Origin: Hetaerina americana
Lineage: Eukaryota > Arthropoda > Insecta > Odonata > Calopterygidae
Assembly (NCBI GenBank): GCA_022747635.1
Contig: JAKTNV010000009.1
Span: 32,030,622-32,094,621 of the forward strand
Direction: 5' to 3'
Length of the DNA stretch: 64,000 bases
The notes under the pieces are model-generated. The model was given only the letters and a program-made list of their open reading frames with translations, had not been told where the DNA came from and did not search any database. The translations under genes were made by a program, and so were the position numbers. Shown in pieces: positions 10,713-22,126 of this stretch. Numbering within the stretch: the stretch's first letter is position 1; every line of letters begins with the position of its first letter.

Positions 10713-13478
10713 AATATATTAAGGTGGCATGAAAATGTGTATTCTATAATGTTTAATACTAAGGCCTTTTATTTAATGGTTACCTCAATTTTAAAATTCA
10801 CTTTAGGGATCACTTAAAATGCTCAATGATTCTAATATATATGTAAGTACCTCTCATGGTTATTATACAGTGAGTGTGAACCGAACTGCCTCTGAATGAT
10901 AAACAACTTTAATTTGTTAAAATTGGCTATACTATATGGAAATTTACTCTTAGAAATTGGCTCTTAGGTAGTACTTGTTAAATTATTTAATACAGAGCTA
11001 AAACATCTGAATTCAGCAGTGTACGAAATGACTTATTAACATTTAGGAGGACTGTGAATTAAGTTTTCTTGTTCCGCAGGAAGATCCCATCAAAATAAGC
11101 ACATGGAGATGAGCAAGGAAAGGGCTCCATGGATTGTGTTATGTTTTCATTTAGAGGAGCTTGAAAGTCTTAAGACCTAAATCTTGATTGATCTATGAAT
11201 CAGAGATTTCAAAACATTTTGAGAGGAGGCGACTGCTTCTCTGAAAGATAAAATGAAATGAGTGGTAATAATCCATTCATTTTATCCTGTGGTTGTGTAT
11301 GATATAAATTTCACTAAAGAAATACCGAGCGCGAAATATATGTAGCATATTGTAGTGAAACCCGTAATGCTCGCGAGAAGGAACGATTATTTAAGAACTA
11401 AATTCGATAGGAAAGATAGAGTCGAAGCTCAAGGAAACAATAGGATTAAATTCTAGATTAAACTTACTGCAATAATTTTTATCCCTTTCGTAGTGCGTAA
11501 ATTGGAAAATCGAGGAATTGATCCAAGCATACATTTCATCAGCAGGTCAAACGAGACCATTTAAATAAGAGATCCTGGTGGATAGGGAAGTACAAGGATT
11601 CTTTTTTTCCAGTGTAAAACTCTTGGTCAAAGAACGGAGAAAAGAATGCATTAACGTATTGAGGACTGTCCCCCTTTCATGGATTAATTTCGCCTCCTTT
11701 CCCGCGACCCGGTTTCCTAAAACTCCCACGCAAGCGCTAGAATTAGAGTGACTGCTCTTCTGATAGGAGGCGCGCTCCGGTAGTGGCCAGAGGGGAAGTA
11801 CGTTCATACCTATATAAAGAGCAGGGAGAGTAACTATATAATTTACACACACATATACTCACGGGGTGGGTCGAGATCGAACCGAGATAGGAAACGAAGG
11901 GAGTGAGCAATCCACTCTAAATTCATCCGGTTCCATTAACCCTCGCCTTCATTTTTAAATGCTCCACGTCAGTGCTCAGACCGATGAGGACGTGAAAGAC
12001 GGACGGACACACTGACTTTACAGCGTTACGGTGTCATGTGGAACTCAAGTTAGCCGTTTGAAACCTCATCCGCTCCAACGCACATTGCAACGGAACGCGA
12101 TCGCAAATTTGTTGAATTCGATCGAGTAAAAAAACTTTGTAGCCTTGATAGATATGAGTAGAAATTGGCTATTTCATTTTTGGATGTGCATTGGATAAAA
12201 TTCGCTTTAAATCGGATTGTAAAGAAAACGGCCTCAAAAATCACCCGGAAAAGGGGCGAAATCTTTAAATACAGCGTGATTTTCATAACCGAATAATGGT
12301 AACTGATGTCAATTGTACACCTCGATGTTCAAATGTATTCAGAACTGACTTAAAAGTCTAGTAGAAAGTCTAATATTCACATTGAGCTATACAGATGGCC
12401 AAGGTTTTCTAGTAGGGCACTATAAAGGTCTTGAATACGTGACGGGAAAATTATAAAAAAATATCGAAAGTGGAGTCTTGCAGTCAACAAAAACGAAACA
12501 GAAGGCAAGTGGAAGAAAACAGCAGGGCCTTATTTTGTACACTCGGTACAATATTAGACTTTATAAGAAAGAGGGTGTTGTCATTATTGGGAAATAAAAA
12601 TTATTGAAATGGATGGATGGATAGCCATGAAAGGAAAGCGCACTCAAGGAATAAGAGCAATATATCTTTTGCAAATTTTACCGTGCGATCTTATCAATAA
12701 TTACCGAGAAAGACTTTCGCAGAAGATCAGCTGGAAAAAGGATGAGAAATGGAAGAATTAGAAAAGTTATGAATATAAATGTGAGTAATGAGAAAGCTCA
12801 TAGCAAATTTATAAGCCTTATAAAGAAAGAATTAAGAGAGAAATAGATCGAGAAAAACTTGTATTCAAGGAATAATAAAGTTTATGTGCAAATAGAAATA
12901 AAGACTTCGGAATGACCTCGAAGCATGGCGGCTGGTGAACGGAAGACATCGCAGAACATAATTCGTCATTAATAGCAATGATGGCTTAAAAACTCTTTTC
13001 CAAATTTGAGTTCGCTGCAGTATATTGAGAAATTCTAGCAAATACGCACGCTTAGTAATACAGCCAAGACTTAGCACTGCTCATAACTGAAATATTTATA
13101 TTTTTTTAAATTTTGCGGTCCAGGGTATTGAATTTATTTATTTTATGAGGTAATGAACTCATTTTGGTTACTTCCCAGCAGATTTACTGAATTAACATTA
13201 AATTTTAATTCTTTTCTCCTTTATTAAAAACATGAAGAATTTAGTTCAAGATAGGCTTGTTACTTTCAAAGAAGAAAAATAATAATTTTCAAGAATTACA
13301 TTTCCTCGTTTCAACTGAACCCGTAATACCCTTTACGCCGTTTTTCTGGGAAGGAGTGGCCAAAAAGAAACTTGATTTCAGAGTACGGAAGAAAACAGCT
13401 TCTCTCGCAAATGTTACCATTATGTCCTGTCCCTGTGCACGTCTTTTTGCCTGTGTTTAATTAATTCATTTTTTCAAA
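10713..13478. other. Non-coding stretch
   Basis: AT-rich with a moderately GC-rich part at about 11680-12080. No coding region with recognisable motifs. Confidence 0.45.
11811..11819 (+). promoter_or_regulatory. TATA-box-like sequence
   Basis: TATATAAAG in a GC-richer context, but no clear TCAGT-type initiator 25-32 bases downstream. Weak; it may be chance. Confidence 0.15.
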
Positions 13479-13480
13479 TA

Positions 13481-13507
13481 CTACCTTGATCAAAAATTTC
13501 CCGGAAT
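13481..13507. repeat. mariner terminal inverted repeat, 3' end
   Basis: Begins CTACCTTGATCAAAAA. It matches the inverted right end with one mismatch over about 27 bases and is preceded by TA. Confidence 0.93.
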
Positions 13508-13533
13508 TTATTCAGAAAATTAAAAATACAAGT

Positions 13534-14608
13534 TTATTCATCTAAATCTATATTGTCCCCTTCAAAGTAATCCCCATCGACTGCAACACACTTATGCCAG
13601 CGCTTGATCCAATCCTCGAAACATTTTTTATATTCGGTTTTCGGTATGTCCATCAGTGCTTCCTGCGATTTTTCCATTACTTCCTCTCGGCTGCTAAAAC
13701 GCGTTCCCCGTAATGGTTTTTTAACTCGATTGAACAGAAAGAAGTCACAGGGAGCCAAATCAGGTGAATTCGGTGGCTGTTGGATGGTATTTGTTGCATT
13801 TTTCGTCAAAAAATTACGAATAATGATAGCACTGTGCGACGGTGCGTTATCATGGTGCAAAATCCACGAGTTTTCTGCCCACATTTCTGGTCTCTTTCGG
13901 CGAATTGCTTCACGCAAACGTCTCATAACGCCCAAATAATACTCTTTGTTTACTGTCTGGCCTTCTGGCAAAAATTCATGATGCACTACACCGTTGTAAT
14001 CCATGAAAACCGTCAGCATTGCCTTCTTTTTTGACTGAAAACGACGTGGTTTTTTTGGTCTCGGCTCATTTGGTGAACGCCATTCACTTGCCTGATGTCT
14101 GGATTGCGTGTCGTACTCATAAACCCACGTCTCGTCTCCAGTAATGATCCTTTTGATGAATGTGGGATCGGATTCAGCCTCGCAAATCATGTCTTTTGCG
14201 ACGTCAACACGGTCTCTTTTTTGCATGAAATTGAGGTCTTTTGGCACTTTAACTTTGCTGCTACACGACGGAAACCCAAATCATTAACCACAATGTCTTG
14301 GGCGGATCCATAGGCAATGTTCAAGTCCTCCGCTATTTCTCTGATGGTTAATTTGCGGTTATTGACCAACATTTCTTTTACTTTATCAATTTTTTCACCG
14401 ACTTTCGATGTCGATGGTCTGCCACTGCGTTCATCATCTTCGATTGACTCACGACCACTTCTGAACCGCTCGTGCCACTGGTAAACGACCGTTTTTTTAG
14501 AGAATCGTTGCCGAAACACTTTTCCAACATTTCCAACGTCCGTGCGCCACTAAATCCGTTTTTTACGCAAAATTTAATACAAGTTCATTGTTGCAAATTT
14601 AAATCCAT
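13534..14608 (-). pseudogene. mariner transposase, broken by one stop and two frameshifts
   Basis: Transposase for TA-targeted cut-and-paste transposition. The natural start is the ATG at 14606-14608 (MDLNL...). Codon 8 is TGA (14585-14587). A frameshift follows at a run of seven A on the coding strand (14492-14498), where one A appears to be missing. A second shift lies near 14246-14256. The middle frame carries the paired helix-turn-helix DNA-binding region (TVVYQWHERFRSG; TIREIAEDLNIAYGSAQDIV). The last frame holds the catalytic domain with all three aspartates: D in GDETW, D in HHDNAPSHS and D in SPDLAPCD. The last two are separated by 34 residues, the DD34D mariner signature. It ends normally at 13534. 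Confidence 0.93.
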
Positions 14609-14786
14609 TTCTGAAATTGTAAAAAATCGCCAACACACACAGAGATAGATGTACTCTTGGCTACGTAACTTTTGCAAATGTCAAGTTATGACACTAAGAT
14701 TTAAAGGGAATATCAACAACAGATGTACCAATTTAACAAAAAAAACAGAACTCAAATCGGAACGATGGGAGCGCCACACGGTGGTT

Positions 14787-14813
14787 ATTCCGGGAACTTT
14801 TTGATCAAGGTAG
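14787..14813. repeat. mariner terminal inverted repeat, 5' end
   Basis: Ends TTTTTGATCAAGGTAG, followed by TA. It is the partner of 13481-13507. Confidence 0.93.
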
Positions 14814-14815
14814 TA

Positions 14816-16139
14816 TACTCTTTTATTCCAACAACTTTTAATGTTTCTTGCCTTGTTAGTTAATTCAGTTGTTTTGGTTTATTTGGCTCATGTCCTACTG
14901 CGTCTCCTGATCCTGTTAATCGACAAATACTGTAAATGTAAATTCATACATATGAGTTTATAGTTTTTACGCTCTTCAAAGGAGAATAATTCACCAATCA
15001 AAGTCAATACGATGCGTTTGGAATACATTGAACTTCTGAATTGGAATCACCCTCAAATAAAATACCGGATGAATGTAATTATATGATTCCATACCGACTG
15101 CCTCTCCTTAGTCACGTTTTAGACTATCCTTGAGTATTAAGTTCTGATCTTTACCTAGAAGTACATATTATTTTATGAGCATCCAGAGTAATTTATTGTA
15201 GGGGGTGCTAGGGTGCACAAGCTTTCATATTGTGATTATATACTAAATTGACATTTGGCCTCAGTTGAGTAAAATGGGCAGTCATAAAAAATTAGAGCTA
15301 AGTTAAGTAAAATATTTTATAAAATATTGAATGATTGTATTTATGTTTAAGATATTTTGTGGCCAGTAGTGATGCTTGGGAGTAATCATTATCTGTATTA
15401 TAATAATAAAGAATCATTTTCCATGAACTTCTAATTATTGTGAAATGAAAAAGGACACTAAACTTCTTCCCAAATTTTTATTTTAAATCTTACATTTGTA
15501 ATTTATCATGTAGATACAATTTAAATCTCAATGCTTATATGTAGCTGCTCCTTTGTAATCCACAAATTTAATAATGCATATAAAAATATAGCTTTTCCCA
15601 TGTTATATTTACCAATTAGAAAGTGACGCTTTGTGTTCTTTCGATTTAATCATTGATAAAGGAGCATTATTTTGTTATTTTTTCAATGCTTTTTCACAAA
15701 TAAAGTCAAATATTTCCACGCGATATTACTTAAAATGAGATTTAGTGTATACGGATGTCCCAAAGTGCGTCTATGAACTTATTTCACCAGTCAAATCTGT
15801 CCCCACTAAATATTTATGTGGAATACGAACTGCTGAAACAGCACTCATATAAATGTACATATACAAAATGGTTAATGATATGGGCTGCTTTTGCCGGATA
15901 TGCTGTAGAAATTGGGTGGAGATTTTATCCCCTTTAAGATTATAACCATAGGTAGTCTTTTATTACAAAACATGCTTGGCTCCCATTTCCCGCTTCCGTC
16001 ACTTAAATGGTTAAGCCTCTTTTACTTCTATATTCCCTATTCTCTCATTTAAGGTATTCTGTCCGTTAATAGGATTAGGTTTTTAGACTGCTCATAATCC
16101 ATTAATTTCATAAATCTCAAAAAGAAAATTTCTGCTTGC
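14816..16139. other. AT-rich non-coding stretch
   Basis: No gene or repeat recognised. Confidence 0.45.
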
Positions 16140-16500
16140 CCTATGTTATTTTTTATTCTTCATTCCTTTGTAACTTCCGTCACCTTTCGTACTAATTTAA
16201 CGACCTTTCTTCATCTTCTTCGCTTACCAAATATTCTCTCTTTTGTCACGGTATTTAAAAACATACATTTTCTTGCGCCCACTTTTTTCACAAATGTTTG
16301 GATTCCCCACACCAACTTCCCTCCTCACCTACCATATTAAAAACTTCGTATCGTGGTTTCATCAATATCCAGTTTATTATTCTTATTCTCTTGAAGGAAC
16401 TCACATTTCAAAAGCCTTCAATCTACACTCGTACTCTTCCCTCAACGACCAAGTTTCAGATCCATGTAGCGTTTTGCTTCCAGTCTTATATTTCATCTAT
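16140..16500 (-). pseudogene. LINE C-terminal fragment
   Basis: Minus-strand reading gives GSETWSLREEYECRLKAFEM at about 16455-16395, the conserved block after the reverse transcriptase of many arthropod LINEs. Broken pieces follow that match NEEVxxMVGEER and EGRxxGKRxRGR blocks (FNMVGEE near 16340; RIFGKRRR near 16215). Several stops and indels. Same family as 7145-8230 and 61010-61720. The RT core itself is absent. Confidence 0.7.
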
Positions 16501-16729
16501 TTAATTTAATATATTTCATGTAATGAACATAATTTAAGAGTTTTCCAGTTTATTAAGAACATATATAAATTCCTCCTGACTTTCTGCCAGAATGGCCAGC
16601 TATCATCTAATTTTGAATTTATCCTCATGCCTGTCATCCCAATAGCTTAAGCCATTTTCATTTAGCTTCTATCACTACTGTTTCCCAATGAATTATGTGC
16701 AAGCATCATGATAAGATAGATGGATAGAG

Positions 16730-16800
16730 GTCTTTATTTGGGCGAAATTGAGACCAAATAGTCCCTTCTTCCATTTAACCCATCGTATTATACATTTAAT
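16730..16800 (-). repeat. Retroposon 3' tail, related to the SINE at 2950-3150
   Basis: The minus strand reads AAGGGACTAT...CTCAAT.TCGCC..AATAAA, the same order as the 3' part of the 2950-3150 SINE, followed by an ATC/TATCC-type simple tail at about 16720. The tRNA-like head is not found here. It may be the end of a SINE or of the partner LINE that supplies the tail. Confidence 0.45.
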
Positions 16801-18071
16801 GCTAGCCACAAGATTTATAATTACATGTATACAAATAAATACATATAGACAGGCATGCATACATTATGGACAGATTTGCACATTGAAGAAAAATATACAT
16901 AGAGAAAGAAAATACATTCTCATACTCAAAGTAAATGACAATAAAGAAAGATAACAATAAAATAGGGAAAGTCTGAGTAAAGAATGAAGTTTGGTGGAAA
17001 AGCTAGGGAGGCTCACCTAGTAAAAACCCACGTAGGAAAATACCCAGGAAGAGAAGGAGGGTGTAAAACACCTGCAGAAACCCTAAGATTTAGAGAAAAG
17101 ATACAAATGCTTTTCAACAAATATTTCACGAGGCATGTATATTGTTATGTTAATGAATTTAGATAAGTAAAATTTATGGATCCGCGGTCGATTTTCAAAG
17201 ATGGAGAAAAAACCATATTTGGCGGGGTGTGGGAGAGAGAGGAATGAAGTTATCAATGAATGAAACGTATCAGTTTTGTGAAAATCGAACTTTTTAAATG
17301 ATTGGTAATAAATAATAATTAATCGAAACCGAGTAAAACAAAATTCACATTACCGAAGCTGTCTCGCTGGGGACGATATCTATGGTCCCCTTGACCTCCC
17401 TTCAGAATCCGCCACTGAGTAGGGCGAAGCGTTCGATAAGAAAGTGGGGAGGGGCGGAGAAGGAATTAGTAAGGGGTTGACGAGCTTAGTCTACGTATGG
17501 AAATCGAGGACATCGGTCTCGTCCACGGATTTCACTCATTAGGATGGTGACGTAGGGGGATGGAGTGTCAATGCCGAACGGGCTCGTTCGGCCCGAAAAA
17601 TAACCAGGACATGTAACCTGGAAAGTGGGGAAGCACCATGGCGGAGAGTGCCGAAGGTGCGTCCCACAGGGATGAAACGTTTGAGTCAAAGGATTACTGC
17701 TGAAGAGCCGGAGGGCACACGTGGCATCAGAAATGACATGGACTAAAATTTGTGGGGGAATAAATTAGGACATTCGCGAATGGAGAAACAGAAGCTGGCG
17801 AGGTGGGATTGAAATATTAATCGCTCGTCCGCTGCTTGCAAGCGGGGGTATACACGGTGGCAAGTTAATGCGGTAGTCCTTTTAAACTCTTTTCGGAAGC
17901 ACATGGCATATGCTGCATGAGGCCTGGTATCGTCTCCTCTTGATGAATTTATTCTGTCCACACGTATGGGAATGTGTTCTTAAAAAATTCTGTTCAACTT
18001 TTAAGTAGAGTCACCATCCGTATTTCCATAGTTTGCCCCTCGTATATTATTAATTATGCACATCGATGTTG

Positions 18072-18075
<4 letters not shown>
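16801..18075. other. Non-coding, GC-richer towards the right
   Basis: 16801-17330 is AT-rich with nothing recognised. 17340-17960 is GC-richer, with G-rich plus strand. No coding domain seen. Confidence 0.4.
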
Positions 18076-18146
<71 letters not shown>

Positions 18147-18154
18147 ATATATAT
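18076..18154. repeat. (TA)n microsatellite
   Basis: Almost pure TA repeat with one TTTA interruption. Confidence 0.97.
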
Positions 18155-18240
18155 AGCGCGATAGCTTGAATTTTCTGAAATGTGAGTTTCCTTTTTCGTC
18201 TTATGTATTTTATTTTGCGTTTCATTGTGCCGTCCAAATG
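18155..18240 (+). mobile_element. Hammerhead-family tail
   Basis: Directly after the TA array, GATAGCTTGAA...GTGAGTTTCC...TATTTTATTTTG..TTTCATTGTGCCGTCC aligns with the tail of the copy at 39113-39240. It is truncated before the hammerhead-like stem II. Both copies start immediately at a TA array. Confidence 0.5.
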
Positions 18241-19479
18241 TTATGCATACGAGACAAAAATTTGACACTTTGGTCATTCAAAGAGACATCATAAAAATCT
18301 TACTGAAATCCTTCAAGCATTTCAAGCATTATGTGTTTAATAATTGGTTTGAGAAGACTGAACGTGTTTACAAATGATCGTTAACATTTACAAAAGAAAT
18401 GTATGCGTCATCTATAATGTGTTGCATAAGACTAATTAATTCGAATATTTTATCAAATAGGAACCCTGTGTTGGTCTCTTTACCCTCAAATGTTCAATTT
18501 ATTTTTATTGCTCTTATGTTAACACTGTTTACTTCTTAGGAAAATCGCCAACGACCTGGATTGAAGCAAATTGCGATTCCGCAGTGGAAAGATTTCCACG
18601 GATATTTTCAGTGAAAAAAATGTTGACTCTAGTTCTCTCCATATATCCAGTAAAATTTTCCATAGCGATGATACCAAAAATAAAACCTACGCGAGCAAGT
18701 GATGAACCTAGGTCGTAAATATATACCGAGTAAATTTCAAAAAGTTTGAAATTTTCTATACAAATATTCTAATGATAGTAAATATGTTGCCGTTCAATTT
18801 AGAGTTAAATATCACTATTTTTAACTTATTACATGAAATAATCCTGATTAATATAAAAAAAAGATTGCGGACGATTCCTTTGCGATCTGATTTTTTTCTA
18901 TGTCCTATTACCACGAAATTCGATGCTTTGCTAAAAATGATTGAAAATATCCACGAAGCACGATGAAATAATAAGGGCGCAAAATAATGGCCATTCATAA
19001 TAGATAACATCAACATATTAAGAATAAAAACAATATCCAATAAAAGGTATGTGTAAAATATTTTTCGTGTTTTATTTTCTATATTTTCATTTAGGTTCGT
19101 TTTGCACTTTATGATTGGCATCAACGTTTCAACTTTAACGAGTAAAATTCACGTTATCTTTCCTTCAAATGGCACAATTCAATTTTGCTCTACCATTTGA
19201 TCATCCATAAATTGGGACGAGAAGCCGAATCATCGGAAACATTCAATTACGATAAACCTCACCTAGGCCCTAGGGATATTTACAAATGAATGGCAAATAA
19301 ATTTGAAATGTATAATAAGCAGCAGTTGGACTATTAGACTCAGGAAAATCGCCCAACTGCCCTTAATTATAAATGTTAATTCGCATCTTTTCAAGGACTT
19401 TCCAGATTTTTCGATATAATATAAATTTCGTTTTGAATAAACGAATTTTTCATCGGTTTTCGGAAGTCAGGTGGGGCGC
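18241..19479. other. AT-rich non-coding stretch
   Basis: No gene recognised. Confidence 0.45.
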
Positions 19480-20059
19480 TACGCTCCCTGGCGGACGACT
19501 ATGTAATTAAGAGTGGAAAATAGGATACGACAAGGGGGTACGAGGAACGGAGAGAAAGGGCACGTGGGGTGAGGAGAGCGAAGGTCGTCCCGGGATTGGC
19601 CAGTGAGGGATGCAACTGGACCCTTTTTGTCATTCGATTAGCCTCTTTAGGGCTGCGGGGAATGGCGGAGGGGACTATTCGTAAGGGCTGAGGGGGTGGT
19701 GGGTGGAGGGATGGACGTGTTAAAGGGTAAGACGAAGAAGGGGGAGGCGTGAGGGAAGAAAAAGAACGGGGTCGAGACGGGATGGGAGATAAGAGTGAGG
19801 GGGAGTTCGGAGGAGGAGGCCTTGGGAACAGGAAGGAACGGAAGATGACGAGGAGGGAAGCAAAGAAGAACCAGATGGGGACAAAAGGAGGAAGTAGGGT
19901 GAAAAGATGCCTGAGTCGAGCGGCTGGGGAGTCGAAGCTAATTGGCCCCGATTCCCAGTATCCAGTGAGAAAATATCAGCGAACACATATTTTTAAACAA
20001 GATGGGGTCAAAACTGAGAGGAACGAGGTGCTGTGTGTCGGATTTGATGGCAGTAATAT
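19480..20059. other. GC-rich island, G-rich plus strand
   Basis: Long purine-rich runs with frequent GGAGG and GAGGAGG units. Frames open on both strands reflect base composition. No domain recognised. Confidence 0.4.
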
Positions 20060-20280
20060 GCCAAGCTGGCGCGGGGCCCCCCGGCGATATTGATGGAATT
20101 CGGTATAACATGCTTAAAGGATACGGAATAAGCAAATCTGAGCGAGTTCAGATGTTGCTGCGTACCTATCTGCCCCCCAATAAGATGATTGCAAGTCCGC
20201 ATAATGACGTTGTTTTAATGTGGCATCGTTTGGCCTCTTGCCTATTAGTATTGTTGAAGAAAAATGATATTGCCTTATGA
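20060..20280 (+). pseudogene. Possible reverse transcriptase scrap
   Basis: The open frame 20002-20280 (92 codons) contains GPPGDIDGIRYNMLKGYG near residues 25-42, which resembles the APGPDGI-x-Y-x-MLK block at the start of LINE reverse transcriptases. No second motif is visible, so this may be chance. Confidence 0.25.
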
Positions 20281-20585
20281 AGCAACTTGAAAAAAAAACC
20301 TTTATCGTGTACCCATTCATGTTTCCGTTGTATATCAATCTATATTAACGTGAATATGTGAATATGAGCCAAATTGTTTTTTGCTAGTGGAAACTCGAAT
20401 GGATTGTTATTACTATATTCTTCGATTTCTGTGGCGTTTTCACAAAAAAGTGATCTTTTAATGTTTATAAATAATTTAATTTAGAAAATTTGATAATGTT
20501 GTCTGTTCAGTGCATTAAAGGTAATATCTGAAATGAAATGAGAGGTATGACTTAAGTTTCTATGTAATGGGCGAATCAGTTACGT

Positions 20586-20850
20586 AGGGGTGGTGGTAAC
20601 CCAGTAGGCAAGAGTGTTGGACTCCTGTTGAGCTCCCTTGGACTCCCCTGTAGTGAGTACACTGAAGGGTCCAGGTTCGATTTTCGGAGCGCCTCAAAGT
20701 AGCCCTCGAACTTCAAACTGTGTGATTTTTGTGGTACCAGTGTCTTCGTATGGCACCATGGTACAGGAAAAGGAAATGCCTCCCTCTACCCAAATGCGTG
20801 AATTTCACACGCTACCGCTGACCATCGTGTTATTTGGCAACGTTTTTATC
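20586..20850 (+). mobile_element. tRNA-derived SINE
   Basis: An A-box-like TGGTGGTAACCCAGTAGG (20591-20608) and a clear B-box-like GGTTCGATTTT (20674-20684). The spacing is longer than in a tRNA, apparently because of a short duplication (the GGACTCC repeat at about 20620-20645). A body of about 160 nt follows. Related in arrangement to 48035-48245. Confidence 0.55.
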
Positions 20851-21369
20851 AATTAGCTTTAACCGCAATGTATCTTCAGCACGTTTGTCATTATAAGTAT
20901 TAATTTCTGCCGTTTCATATCTAGTGGCTTCTCGTCCTCTTCTAACTTCATGAACGTGAGTAAAATCAGAGAGATGGATACTACATTTAAAAAAAATAGA
21001 TTTAAAATGTCGTTTATTCCTCGTATCCTAATTATCAAAATACTGTATATATGACCAAAGGCGCGAAGTAGATAATTAGTATTGGTAGTACATTTTTTTT
21101 GTCAATGTCTTACATGAATTTTAAATACAAGGCCCTCTGGGGCACATCTGTTTAAAAGTCCTTCCGCATTATTGGAATAATCCTTTTATTGAGTGTTCTT
21201 GCGTATGCCTTCTGTCATGTGATTAACTTTCTTCCAGTGCATGATGAAATCTGGGTTGAGGTGTCATAATTTTGTTTGTGAATGCATGGCTGGTAACTGA
21301 ACACCCCAAGCCACCTGCCATTGCGGCTCTTGTTGGGTATCAGATAGATAGTGTACCTAACTTTTAAAA
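20851..21369. other. AT-rich non-coding stretch
   Basis: Nothing recognisable. Confidence 0.45.
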
Positions 21370-21371
21370 TA

Positions 21372-22124
21372 CGAGGGTCATCCGGAAAGTAGTACCCGTT
21401 CGTGAAATAAAGACACAAAAGTAAATATTAACAAACATAAAAAATTTTATTTGAAAGAGGATACTTTAAACTACTTCTCAACATAATCTCCAAGCAAATT
21501 AAGGCATTTGTCATAACGTGTGACAAGTTTCTGTATTCCTGCTGCATAGTCCTTCGCCGCCAGCTCATTGAGATACGCGAGGGACCCATCTTGCACAAAT
21601 TTTGGCATAATGCAGATGGTGTTTAACAATTTCATGAACAATTGTTCGAGAAACATTGGGAAAATGCTCACAGATGTCATCAATTGTGACGCGCCGATCG
21701 TTCCTCACGAATTCGTCAACTGAGCTCACCAGTTGGTCTGTAATGACAGACGGTCTCCCCGAACGCTCATCGTCGTGTGTGTTCCCCCTCCCCATGTTGA
21801 AGTTGCGACACCACCGCCGAACAGACGACTCGTCCATTACATTGTCTCCATACACCTCCTTTAATTGGCGATGAATATCACATGGGCGAACGTTTCTTGC
21901 ATTGAGGAATTTAATCACTGCCCTCACTTCACAACTGGCGGCGTTCTCAATTTTTTTAAACATTGTAAACAATCACAGAAACAACACAGGCAATGCTAGC
22001 GTCACGCAACTTGGCTCAGAGAAGGCAGACAAGCCACTGAAGCTATCTGACCTCGTCCAGCGGCTACTCGCGTCGTCAGCACTTCATGCGGCACGAACGG
22101 GTACTACTTTCCGGATGACCCTCT
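21372..22124 (-). mobile_element. mariner, internally deleted
   Basis: A 753-bp element with nearly identical terminal repeats of about 32 bases (GAGGGTCATCCGGAAAGTAG...) and TA duplications at 21370-21371 and 22125-22126. It is about 40% shorter than a full mariner because the catalytic middle of the gene is missing. It has the ends needed for mobilisation by a related transposase. A different mariner family from the one at 13481. Confidence 0.95.
21471..21972 (-). pseudogene. Truncated mariner transposase, DNA-binding half
   Basis: A 135-codon open frame (21972 down to 21565) keeps the whole N-terminal region: helix-turn-helix one (AVIKFLNARNVRPCDIHRQL), DDERSGRPS linker and helix-turn-helix two (TIDDICEHFPNVSRTIVHEI), up to the ARWVPR boundary. 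Just past ARWVPR the sequence jumps, out of frame, to the extreme C-terminus (LNELAAKDYAAGIQKLV, ending GDYVEK at 21471). All three catalytic aspartates are lost. The likely start is the second Met (MFKKIENAA). If expressed, the product would bind mariner ends without cutting, but expression is not shown. Confidence 0.9.
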
Positions 22125-22126
22125 TA

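Larger units (their letters stand above)
13481..14813 (-). mobile_element. mariner DNA transposon, near full length
   Basis: A 1333-bp element bounded by matching terminal inverted repeats and flanked by the TA dinucleotide duplication expected for Tc1/mariner (13479-13480 and 14814-14815). It contains one broken transposase gene on the minus strand. Mariner elements are normally about 1.3 kb, so the length is typical. It is the most complete transposon in the window. Non-autonomous in its present form because of the lesions in the gene, although ends and catalytic domain remain. Confidence 0.95.
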
